Positions 1 through 6,717 of a DNA stretch of 16,209 nt are shown here, piece after piece (positions within the stretch are counted from its first letter, which is position 1; every line of letters starts with the position of its first letter). Under the pieces are notes generated by a model. The model was not told where the DNA came from. It saw nothing but the letters and a program-made list of their open reading frames with translations, and ran no database searches. The translations under genes were made by a program, and so were the position numbers. This DNA is from Deltaproteobacteria bacterium (GTDB lineage Bacteria; Desulfobacterota; DSM-4660; Desulfatiglandales; B25-G16), in the NCBI GenBank assembly GCA_018400255.1, contig JAGYMO010000286.1:1-16209 (forward strand). The letters run 5' to 3'.

Positions 1-255
1 CACCTTCTCTATCAGGGTTGGGTCATCCATATACTCATCATCGCATTGACGTAATGCCATAAATTCTTCAACCTCTACATCCTTTTTTTCCTTTTTAAAG
101 AATAACCTCAACTGAGAGGCCAAGATTTTTACCTCTTCTTCGCCGCCAGCCATGCATATAGTAACACAAGAGCCACAGCCCAAGACAATAATCTTGGAGA
201 AATTTTCTACCATAGACAATATCTCAGAAAATGGCTTTCTTTCAGCAACTATCAT
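1..255 (-). CDS. metV: MetV, zinc/FeS partner of methylene-tetrahydrofolate reductase (partial, N-terminal 85 residues)
   Basis: Only the first 85 codons are present; the gene runs off the left edge. The protein opens MIVAERKPFSEI and has the signature LGCGSCVTICMAGGEEEV at about residues 25-42, followed by a later Cys in RQCDDEY (about residue 71). This is the pattern of the MTHFR C-terminal-like family (MetV), which binds metal through conserved Cys. MetV forms a complex with MetF and links its flavin to an external electron carrier for methylene-THF <-> methyl-THF conversion in the cytoplasm. The ATG at 253-255 is preceded by AGGAG at 7 nt spacing. It lies 36 nt downstream of the MvhD gene in the same orientation, so the two are probably co-transcribed. 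metF is expected just outside the window but cannot be seen. Confidence 0.85.
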   Translation of the reverse strand, partial: MIVAERKPFSEILSMVENFSKIIVLGCGSCVTICMAGGEEEVKILASQLRLFFKKEKKDVEVEEFMALRQCDDEYMDDPTLIEKV

Positions 256-291
256 AATTCATCTCCTAAGTTTAATTACACTGTTTAAAAA

Positions 292-705
292 TTATTGATG
301 CCCTAAAGGACTGGGGCCCAGAGAACTAATCTGCTCTTTCATGCCATTTAAAATAGCACCAAATTTCCCTGCTCCAGGACCTGGCACAAAGTCAAATCTG
401 ACACGGTCCCTTTCAAGACCTATCTCTTCTATTAAATTTTGTACCCTCTCAATCTTCTTTGCAGCCCTGAAATTACCTTCTCTAAAATAGCACTCACCGA
501 ATTTACATCCGATTACAACAACGCCGTCCGCACCCGCTTCAAGAGTCTTTAAAATATGGTCTACCTCAACCTTACCTGTACACAGAACCCTTATTATCCT
601 GATATTCGTAGGAATTTGGACTCCTGTTTTTCCAGCTACATCAGCGGCCGCAAGGGCACAATAATGGCAACAAAATGCAACAATTTTTGGTTCAAATGCC
701 TTCAT
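292..705 (-). CDS. mvhD: MvhD-like [2Fe-2S] electron-transfer subunit
   Basis: This 137-residue protein matches the MvhD/FlpD family in length and motifs: KIVAFCCHYCALAAAD near the N terminus (Cys12, 13, 16), IRVLCTGKV (Cys42) and GCKFGECYFREGN (Cys67, Cys72). In the family such Cys hold a [2Fe-2S] cluster that passes electrons between HdrA and a partner enzyme (hydrogenase, formate dehydrogenase or MetFV). C13-x2-C16 fits the usual C-x2-C, and Cys12 is an extra adjacent Cys. The motif GADGVVVIGC aligns with the family's GADGV..GGC. The start ATG (703-705) has AAGGAG upstream at normal spacing. It begins 21 nt after the hdrA stop and lies before metV, so the order hdrA-mvhD-metV implies it bridges HdrA and the methylene-THF reductase here. 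No hydrogenase genes are nearby. Confidence 0.9.
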   Translation of the reverse strand: MKAFEPKIVAFCCHYCALAAADVAGKTGVQIPTNIRIIRVLCTGKVEVDHILKTLEAGADGVVVIGCKFGECYFREGNFRAAKKIERVQNLIEEIGLERDRVRFDFVPGPGAGKFGAILNGMKEQISSLGPSPLGHQ

Positions 706-726
706 TTTATCAATCTCCTTCTCTTA

Positions 727-3700
727 TTATGCAAACATTGTCTCTATTTGAGGTATAACATCAATATCAGTAAAACTCTTCAGCTCAATCGCATCATTCG
801 GACATGAGCTAACGCAAACCCCGCAAGCCCTACACTCAAAAGGAACAATCTCGGCTACACTATTATCGTTTATAAAAGGTACCCCAAACGGACATACCCT
901 CACACAGGTTAAGCAAGCAATGCATTTACCAGGGTCGACCTCCGCATAAACATTTTGATGTACAAGTGTCTCCTTTGATAATACGCATAAAGCCCTTATT
1001 GAGGCTGCTTTACCCTGTGCCACGCTTTCATCAATGGTCTTCGGCCCATGCGCTGAGCCACAGAGGAAGATACCTCTCTTACTAAAATCCACCGGAGTAA
1101 ATGTCATATAGCTTTCCTCCTTGAAAAAGCCATATTCATCCAATGGAACCCCGAGTAGGCGGGAAAGTGTATCATTATTCTCTCCTGGTATCATCGCCGC
1201 ATTCAGAATCAACAAATCCGGTTTTAATTCAATTTCTTGCCCTGTTTTAATATCACTGAACCCTACGCTCAAACCGGAATTTTCAGAGACATTTATACCC
1301 TTTTCTTCATCATACCGTATAAAGGATACACCCTCTTTTTCCGCCGCCCTGTATTGGATATCATTTAGAAAATAGGTTCTAATATCCCTATGCAGGTGAT
1401 GGATTTTGAGCTCCGGATTAATCTCTTTAAGCTTCAAGGAATTCTTTATTGACTGAGGGCAACATACCCTTGAACAATATGGCCTCTCCTCATTTCTCGA
1501 GCCGACACAATGAATAACAACAGCAGATTTTACATCCCTTAACAAGGCATCATCCTTTGATATCATATCCTCAAGTTCTAGCTGTGTAACGACTCTCTTG
1601 CTTTTCCCGTAAAGATACTCTTGAGGTACATATTCTTCACCACCTGTTGCAACAATGATGGCACCATATTTATTTTCAATTTCACCTGATGGGGTGTCTA
1701 TTCTGGCTGTAAATTGCCCTACCCTCCCCTTTATTTCCTTTAACTCTGAATTAAAAAACACACTTATCAGCTTGCTTCCACTAACATCCTTAACAAGCCC
1801 GTCTATATAGTCTGAAACCTTGTTACCCTTTGTATCATAGGAAATACTATTACCATATCCCCCTAACTGAGAACCTTTTTCTATAATATCCACGGGAATA
1901 CCCTGAGATGATATGCTTAACGCAGCGTTCAGTCCTGCTATGCCACCACCCAAAACAAGACCTCTCTGTCGTACTTCCCTTGTGTACACTGGTAAGGGTG
2001 AAAGGCCCTTTACCTTGTTTACAATACCCTTGACTTCGTCTTTAATTCTTTCGGTTGCACCTTCTTGCTCATCTTTATTGACCCAGGCACCCAATTCCCG
2101 GGCATTAACCATTTCAACCAAAAACTTGTTTAGGCCAACTCCCCTTATTAGGTTTTGGAATCTAATAAGATGGCTGCGGTAACTGCATGCAACAACAACA
2201 ACCCTGTTTATTTCATTTTCCTTTATGCTACCTTGAATCTCCTTCATCCCCTCGGAGAAACAAGCGTATTGTATAATTTTAGTATCCGCAACACCCTCTA
2301 ACTGACTGGCAAATTCCGCAATCTGATCCGTATCTACAACCTTTTTTATTATTCCGCCGCATTCGCATACATATACGCCAACCCTTGGAGGTATGCCCCT
2401 TACATCTAATTCCGGCGGAAGGGCCTTACCCTCTCCTCCTTCAGACACAGAGTCTGAAAGTAGATTTGCGATTTCCATAGCCCCTGCCTGAGCATCCGCC
2501 AGGGCTATTGGGGAATCCTCAAGAAATTTAAAGCTTCCACCTACAGCTATTCCTGGCCGTGCCATGGATGAATTCATCGGAGGATCCGCGAAATTCCACT
2601 TATTAAGAGGTATCTCAAGGGATTTTGCTAAATTAACACCATCTTGGGAAGGTATAAGACCCATAGTTAAGACTACGAGGTCAAAGACCTCTTGGCCGGA
2701 TTGCTCGCCAGTCTCTGAAACATAGTTAACGGTTAGCTTTTTTGTTTCCGGGTCTTCAGTTATCGATGATACGCTACCCCTTATGAATGTTACTCCATTC
2801 TCCTTTGCCTCCATATAAACCGTTTCGTGGGTCTTTGATGTAGCCATTATATCATTATGAAAAATAGTGACATCATATTCCGTATCCTTTGCCTTGGCAG
2901 ACAATGCAGCCCGTATGCTATACATACAACAAACAGATGAACAATATTCCAAACTATCACCATCTGATTTTCTCGAGCCCACGCACTGTATATAGGCAAT
3001 CTTTTCAGCTGTTTTTCCATCCGATGGCCTTTTAATCTCGCCTTTAGTAGGCCCGTAAATACTCACCATCCTTTCCATCTGAAAGTTGTCAATAACATTT
3101 GCCATTTGTCCATAGCCTAATTTTTTCGCCTCTGAAGAGGTACGGTAAGGCTCTATTCCAGGTGTAAGCAAAATAGCCCCCACCTTAAGTTCCTGCACCG
3201 ACTCTTTCTGCTCAAGATTAATAGCATTAGTAGGGCATACATCCACACATTTTGTACAATCTTGCCCATTCAGGTTCAAACAGGTACCAGCGTCGATGTA
3301 AGGTTTGTTTGGAACAGCGCCTGCATAAGGCATCCCTATTGCATTTCTTTCTCCCAGCCCATAGTTAAATTCACTTGGCACCTTAACAGGGCAAACCGGC
3401 CAGCATAATCCGCATGTTACGCACTTAATTGGGTCTACATAACGTGGAGATTTTTTGATGGTGACAGTAAAGTTACCAGGCTCCCCTTTAACACTTTGAA
3501 GCTCTGCAAGCGTTATTGTCTCTATATTAGGATTGTTCATTAGTGTTAATTCTACTGGTGTAATTGCGCCAAGGGCGAAGTTATCTTCAGCAGTCCTGTA
3601 TAATTGAACCATCTTACCGCCTATATATGGAAGTTTCTCAGCCAGATACACCTTAAACCCAATATCAGCCAGATTCAAAGCGGTATGAATCCCGCCTAAT

Positions 3701-3750
3701 CCTGCGCCAACGACGAGTACAGATTTAATCTTTTTTCCGTTATTAGCCAT
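727..3750 (-). CDS. hdrA: HdrA-type tandem flavin/iron-sulfur protein (two HdrA modules fused)
   Basis: A 1007-residue protein made of two HdrA-like halves. Module 1 has an FAD-binding VVGAGLGGIHTAL (about 13-25), an inserted ferredoxin domain with Cys110/113/116/120 and Cys157/165/168/172, and C256VGSR...Y-C270-SSV-C274-C275. A linker domain of HdrA N-terminal type follows (VCECGGIIKKVVD, Cys462/464; YACFSEG, Cys497; VACSYRSH, Cys522). Module 2 has a second FAD site (GLVLGGGIAGLNAAL, about 597-611), C748VGSR...Y-C759-SRV-C763-C764, and a C-terminal 2x[4Fe-4S] ferredoxin (Cys943/946/949/953 and 973/976/979/983). HdrA is the flavin subunit of heterodisulfide-reductase-like complexes, where electron bifurcation or confurcation occurs. 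With mvhD and metV downstream it probably serves methylene-THF reductase. The DCAQC motif that carries Cys or Sec in classical HdrA reads DNFALG here (about 56-61). The ATG has an AAAGGAG site about 10 nt upstream. QmoB-type proteins are related but shorter and lie in other contexts. Confidence 0.9.
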   Translation of the reverse strand: MANNGKKIKSVLVVGAGLGGIHTALNLADIGFKVYLAEKLPYIGGKMVQLYRTAEDNFALGAITPVELTLMNNPNIETITLAELQSVKGEPGNFTVTIKKSPRYVDPIKCVTCGLCWPVCPVKVPSEFNYGLGERNAIGMPYAGAVPNKPYIDAGTCLNLNGQDCTKCVDVCPTNAINLEQKESVQELKVGAILLTPGIEPYRTSSEAKKLGYGQMANVIDNFQMERMVSIYGPTKGEIKRPSDGKTAEKIAYIQCVGSRKSDGDSLEYCSSVCCMYSIRAALSAKAKDTEYDVTIFHNDIMATSKTHETVYMEAKENGVTFIRGSVSSITEDPETKKLTVNYVSETGEQSGQEVFDLVVLTMGLIPSQDGVNLAKSLEIPLNKWNFADPPMNSSMARPGIAVGGSFKFLEDSPIALADAQAGAMEIANLLSDSVSEGGEGKALPPELDVRGIPPRVGVYVCECGGIIKKVVDTDQIAEFASQLEGVADTKIIQYACFSEGMKEIQGSIKENEINRVVVVACSYRSHLIRFQNLIRGVGLNKFLVEMVNARELGAWVNKDEQEGATERIKDEVKGIVNKVKGLSPLPVYTREVRQRGLVLGGGIAGLNAALSISSQGIPVDIIEKGSQLGGYGNSISYDTKGNKVSDYIDGLVKDVSGSKLISVFFNSELKEIKGRVGQFTARIDTPSGEIENKYGAIIVATGGEEYVPQEYLYGKSKRVVTQLELEDMISKDDALLRDVKSAVVIHCVGSRNEERPYCSRVCCPQSIKNSLKLKEINPELKIHHLHRDIRTYFLNDIQYRAAEKEGVSFIRYDEEKGINVSENSGLSVGFSDIKTGQEIELKPDLLILNAAMIPGENNDTLSRLLGVPLDEYGFFKEESYMTFTPVDFSKRGIFLCGSAHGPKTIDESVAQGKAASIRALCVLSKETLVHQNVYAEVDPGKCIACLTCVRVCPFGVPFINDNSVAEIVPFECRACGVCVSSCPNDAIELKSFTDIDVIPQIETMFA

Positions 3751-4003
3751 TTCTATAGTTCTCCTTTTAGTCTGAGTTTTTCATCAAAAGCCTATATATA
3801 AAGATCTAAGCTAAATTATAAACTTGAGGTCCGCTTAAAAAGCGCCATTGTATGCGAAGCCTCAAAAGATCTTTGTTAACAACTAGTTAAACCCAAAAAA
3901 CAGTTCAAAACCATCGTTTCAATATGGGTTTTTCAAGCCGTAGCCCATTATTAATCCCCAAATGGGATAAAAAGTGAATTAGTCAAATATATCCTTAGGG
4001 TCC

Positions 4004-4053
4004 AGCTGCTTTTTGAGAGCTTTGAAAATTGGGTGAATTTTAGCTGCTTTTTG
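4004..4053. repeat. 12-bp direct repeat pair AGCTGCTTTTTG
   Basis: AGCTGCTTTTTG occurs exactly at 4004-4015 and again at 4042-4053, a 38-bp period (about 3.6 helical turns). A looser copy, AACTGCTTTTTT, is at 4303-4314 within the terminator-like hairpin. Seen on the hdrA coding strand the unit reads CAAAAAGCAGCT. The copies lie roughly 250-300 bp upstream of the hdrA start, in DNA without a gene. They could be paired binding sites or remnants of a repeated element; no known operator was recognised. Confidence 0.55.
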
Positions 4054-4275
4054 TCAACGATTCGCCTTTAAGCCGGGCTTAGAACTTTAGTGAAATTGTA
4101 TTATTTTGACTTCCTGAAGAAACACCTTTTAGTGCGAATCATTGCCTAAGACTTTCACCCACCAGGCAAGATTAATTTCGTTTTTCGATTTAGAAGCAAA
4201 TACAAAAAATCAAGAAAACCGCCTAAAAAATTTTGATGCCCTTTTATCATTTAGTCCTTAATTATGTCAAGAAAG

Positions 4276-4314
4276 AAAAGCAGTAATTATAAAATAGCGG
4301 GGAACTGCTTTTTT
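4276..4314 (+). terminator. Terminator-like hairpin with no plus-strand gene before it
   Basis: AAAAGCAGT (4276-4284) pairs perfectly with ACTGCTTTT (4304-4312) around a 19-nt loop. On the plus strand it is followed by T (six T in 4309-4314, then TTATTATT). The 9-bp stem is half A-T, so it is weaker than the fhs terminator. On the minus strand the 3' side is CTTTCTTG, a poor U-tract, so plus-strand use fits better. No plus-strand gene ends here. It may be the end of a small RNA, or simply a structure in the leader or spacer. Confidence 0.4.
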
Positions 4315-4402
4315 ATTATTAAGGGCTTACTAAATAATTTAAGCTTATTGATTTCTGGAGTGAACGTTGAACTGTTATGGGGTATAGAAATTTAATGCGC
4401 AG

Positions 4403-4436
4403 ATTAAAAATATCCAGGGGGATAAATCCCCCTGGA
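4403..4436 (-). terminator. Rho-independent terminator of fhs
   Basis: A perfect 10-bp stem TCCAGGGGGA (4413-4422) / TCCCCCTGGA (4427-4436) with a 4-nt loop (TAAA on the plus strand). On the minus strand it is followed by TATTTTTAAT. It starts about 13 nt after the fhs stop codon. A G/C-rich stem, a short loop and a U-run make this a textbook intrinsic terminator, and it separates fhs from the hdrA operon. Confidence 0.88.
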
Positions 4437-4448
4437 ATCTTTATTAAT

Positions 4449-6212
4449 TTAGAATATTCCCTGAACCTTGCCTGTCTTTGTATCTACATCTACTTTTCTG
4501 AAGGCAGGGTCGGAGCTGGTTCCAGGCATAAGGCTAATAGCGCCTGCGCACGGGCAAAGGAACTTGGCTCCGGAATAGATCAGCACGTCTCTAATAGGAA
4601 GCGTCCAGCCCTTAGGCACGCCCTTGAGCGCTGGGTCATGGGTAAGGCTTAGGTGCGTTTTAACCATCATAGTGGCAAAGTCATCATACTGTGAATCGGC
4701 TTCAAGCATCTTTGCCTTTGCCTCTGCTTCGGCTGTCCAAGACACGCCATCAGCACCGTAAACCTCTTTGGCTATCTTATCAACCCTATCTCTTAGCTTC
4801 ATCTCGAGCGGATAGAGGAATTTAAATTCCGACTCATCCTCACATGCCTCTTTCACCACATCTGCAAATTCCAGTGCTCCATCGCCACCATCTGCCCAGT
4901 GGGTAGATAAGGCACATCTGGCCCCTGCATCCTCAGCAGCCTTTCTCACCATAGCGATCTCGTCCTTGGTATCGGTATAGAAGCCATTGATGCACACAAC
5001 AGGATTAATCCCGGATTTCTTTATAACATTGATATGATGCACCATGTTAGCAAGGCCCTTTTCAAGAAGCCCAAGGTTTTCCTTTGTATACTCTTCAGGT
5101 AGCTTAAGCCCTGCGACTACCTTGGGCCCTCCACCATGCATCTTCATAGCCCTTATAGTGGATGTAAGAACTGAAACATGGGGTTTGAGTCCGCTAAATC
5201 TGCATTTAACATTCCAGAATTTTTCAAATCCTATGTCTGCGGCGAAGCCACTTTCTGTGACATGATAGTCAAACATCTTCAGCCCAATACGGTCAGCAAT
5301 AATAGAGGATTGCCCAACGGCAATATTTGCAAAAGGACCGGCATGAACCATACATGGCTGGTGTTCAGCGGTGCTCATCAGGGTTGGGTTAATGGTGTTT
5401 CTCATCCATGCGGTCATTGCGCCACCTACCTCAAGGTCACCTGTGTAAACAGGTTTTCCGCTTTTATCAAATGCAACGGTTATTTTATCAAGCCTTTCTC
5501 TGAGGTCGGCAAGATCTCTTACGATAGAAAGAATTGCCATCAGCTCAGATCCCACGGCTATTCCAAACCTTGATTGCATGGTAAAACCATCCATTCTTCC
5601 ACCAAGACCAATAACAATATTTCTCAAGGATTGCGCGCAAAAATCCATTATCCATCCCATTTCTACCCTTGTAGGATCAATATTGAGGCGGCGCATTTTG
5701 GTCAGTCTGTCCAACTGCTCATCATTGTAATTTCTTTCATGCTGCATTCTTGCGGTCAAGGCAACCATTGCAAGATTATGCGCATTCATGATATCATTAA
5801 TATCACCGGTCAGTCCCATGGAGAACTCTGTTAGCGGTATAAGAAGTGCGTTTCCACCACCCGCCGCAGTACCTTTAATATTCATGGTAGGTCCGCCTGA
5901 AGGCTGGCGGAGACATCCGCCTACATTGAGGCCCCTCTTTCCCATGCCTTCCATCAGCCCCATGGAAGTTGTGCTTTTCCCCTCACCTAATGGTGTTGGT
6001 GTAATAGCAGTAACTTCTATGTACTTTCCGTCCGGTCTATCCTTTAAACGCTCTATGATCTTTAAAAAGTCAAGTTTGCTCAGTCTTCCCATTGGAAGCA
6101 TCTCATCCTTTTCAAGACCTAATTTTTCCCTCCACTCTTCTGGAGTTGGCATATTCTGTTCAGCTGCCTCCGAAATCTGCCAATCACTCATTTCAACTGC
6201 ATTATAAGCCAT
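4449..6212 (-). CDS. fhs: Formate-tetrahydrofolate ligase (formyl-THF synthetase)
   Basis: This cytoplasmic enzyme joins formate to tetrahydrofolate with ATP, giving 10-formyl-THF, the entry step of the Wood-Ljungdahl methyl branch (reversible in acetate oxidisers). The 587 residues are slightly longer than the common 555-560, mainly through an N-terminal extension. Visible features: P-loop TPTPLGEGKSTT (71-82); LRQPSGGP with Arg102; AAGGG (116-120); HAGPFANIA (290-298); VTESGFAADIGFEKF (318-332); KCRFSGLKP (336-344); and F411 and W439, which align with the two aromatic residues known to stack the pterin in the Moorella enzyme. Some motif positions are unusual: RQPSGGP instead of REPSLGP, and NIAVGQSS instead of NIAHGCNS. 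The start at 6210-6212 has a strong AAGGAGG 8 nt upstream. It is transcribed alone, with a clear terminator behind it, and its product feeds the methylene-THF reductase cluster downstream. Confidence 0.96.
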   Translation of the reverse strand: MAYNAVEMSDWQISEAAEQNMPTPEEWREKLGLEKDEMLPMGRLSKLDFLKIIERLKDRPDGKYIEVTAITPTPLGEGKSTTSMGLMEGMGKRGLNVGGCLRQPSGGPTMNIKGTAAGGGNALLIPLTEFSMGLTGDINDIMNAHNLAMVALTARMQHERNYNDEQLDRLTKMRRLNIDPTRVEMGWIMDFCAQSLRNIVIGLGGRMDGFTMQSRFGIAVGSELMAILSIVRDLADLRERLDKITVAFDKSGKPVYTGDLEVGGAMTAWMRNTINPTLMSTAEHQPCMVHAGPFANIAVGQSSIIADRIGLKMFDYHVTESGFAADIGFEKFWNVKCRFSGLKPHVSVLTSTIRAMKMHGGGPKVVAGLKLPEEYTKENLGLLEKGLANMVHHINVIKKSGINPVVCINGFYTDTKDEIAMVRKAAEDAGARCALSTHWADGGDGALEFADVVKEACEDESEFKFLYPLEMKLRDRVDKIAKEVYGADGVSWTAEAEAKAKMLEADSQYDDFATMMVKTHLSLTHDPALKGVPKGWTLPIRDVLIYSGAKFLCPCAGAISLMPGTSSDPAFRKVDVDTKTGKVQGIF

Positions 6213-6240
6213 CTATAAATCCTCCTTACTAATTGTTTGA

Positions 6241-6256
6241 TGTAAAACACCTTACA
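6241..6256. promoter_or_regulatory. Dyad TGTAA-N6-TTACA upstream of fhs, CRP/FNR-like
   Basis: TGTAAAACACCTTACA is a perfect 5-bp inverted repeat with 6-bp spacing, centred about 36 bp upstream of the fhs start codon. The spacing matches CRP/FNR-family operators (TGTGA-N6-TCACA type; it also fits GTA-N8-TAC). If the candidate promoter at 6323-6351 is right, the dyad lies in the leader, downstream of the start site, a place suited to repression. The protein that would bind is unknown. Confidence 0.4.
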
Positions 6257-6322
6257 TTAAGTTATTGTTGAGATTTCATGAAAAAGGTTTGAACTAAAAC
6301 TAAGAAAAAACCTCTATCAGAA

Positions 6323-6351
6323 ACCATAGTTGATTAACATGAAAGTCGCAA
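6323..6351 (-). promoter_or_regulatory. fhs: Candidate sigma-70 promoter for fhs
   Basis: On the minus strand TTGCGA (6346-6351) and TATGGT (6323-6328) are separated by 17 bp; each matches the consensus at 4 of 6 positions. Transcription would start near 6316, leaving about a 100-nt leader before fhs. In AT-rich DNA such matches arise by chance, so this is tentative. Confidence 0.3.
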
Positions 6352-6459
6352 ACTCTTTACCATAGATAATCTATCCGGTCAAGATTAAAACGCATTTTTT
6401 TGAGAATAAAAAGTGATAATCTATTAAAAATTAAGCAAAAAACATAAATTCTTGTATTT

Positions 6460-6485
6460 AGTATTAATTATATTATAATAATACT
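6460..6485. repeat. AT-only imperfect inverted repeat
   Basis: AGTATTAATTATA and TATAATAATACT form arms that pair over about 12 bp with one extra A in the left arm. It lies near the middle of the divergent spacer. It is too AT-rich to make a stable terminator; a protein-binding dyad or a DNA-melting element is possible, as is chance. Confidence 0.35.
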
Positions 6486-6642
6486 ATATATAGTTTTTTC
6501 ATACGTGATGCCCTTCGCTTCTATATCCAAAAGAATGGTATTGTTTATAATTTTTTTGCAAATCATTCAACTTTTTGGAAAAGATGTGCAATTCCGAGAG
6601 ATACTATTCTATAAAGGATAGATTACGGTAATTGAAAAAGGG

Positions 6643-6717
6643 ATGGCGAGAGCAAAAAAAGATGACTATCATCAGGTGGTGAACAAGACAAAACCTCTAA
6701 AAAAACCAAAGCCATGA
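6643..6717 (+). CDS. Possible 24-codon leader ORF overlapping the recC start
   Basis: ATG at 6643 opens a 24-codon Lys-rich reading frame (begins MARAKKDD, ends KKPKP) whose TGA (6715-6717) overlaps the recC ATG (6714-6716) in the ATGA form typical of translational coupling. This matters because recC itself has no clear ribosome site directly upstream (CTCTAAAAAAACCAAAGCC) and no earlier start in frame after a stop at 6663-6665. Against it, GGG abuts the small ORF's ATG with no proper spacing, and the frame is short enough to be chance. No homologue is recognised. Confidence 0.25.
   Translation: MARAKKDDYHQVVNKTKPLKKPKP

Larger units (their letters stand above)
3751..4402. other. Long non-coding spacer between fhs and hdrA
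   Basis: About 650 bp with stops in all frames and no tRNA, rRNA or recognisable riboswitch consensus that I can see. Because fhs is closed by a terminator on its far side, the hdrA operon should have its own promoter here, but I found no minus-strand -35/-10 pair that I trust. TATAAT occurs on the minus strand about 70 nt before hdrA without a good -35. Dyads include a 13-bp palindrome TAAGCCGGGCTTA (4069-4081), TTAAC-N5-GTTAA (about 3876-3890), the hairpin CGCTT-AAA-AAGCG (about 3832-3844) and two AAAGATCT copies (3800-3807, 3865-3872). The direct repeat and the terminator-like hairpin inside this stretch are listed separately. Confidence 0.6.
6213..6713. other. AT-rich divergent spacer between fhs and recC
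   Basis: About 500 bp separates the divergently transcribed fhs and recC. The middle (about 6400-6560) is very AT-rich, with runs such as CTATATATAG. It must hold promoters for both directions. On the recC side a TATAAT occurs at 6546-6551 but without a matching -35, and I do not name a recC promoter. No tRNA or conserved gene is seen. The listed sub-features are a dyad near fhs, a weak fhs promoter, an AT-rich inverted repeat and a tiny ORF ahead of recC. Confidence 0.6.

Noticed and set aside
3751..4402. THF riboswitch or tRNA in the hdrA leader
   Set aside because: No T-loop-like sequence, acceptor pairing or recognisable riboswitch core could be made out by eye.
3751..4448. Missing hdrB/hdrC or a decayed gene in the fhs-hdrA gap
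   Set aside because: All frames are full of stops and I saw no Cys-rich CCG-type motif remnants of HdrB or ferredoxin remnants of HdrC on either strand.
4377..4652. Plus-strand ORF of 91 codons across the fhs terminator
   Set aside because: It lies mostly antisense to fhs, has no ribosome site or recognisable motif, and runs through the fhs terminator hairpin.
5178..6207. Several plus-strand ORFs of 86-139 codons
   Set aside because: They are antisense to the well-conserved fhs gene and their proteins show no domain features.
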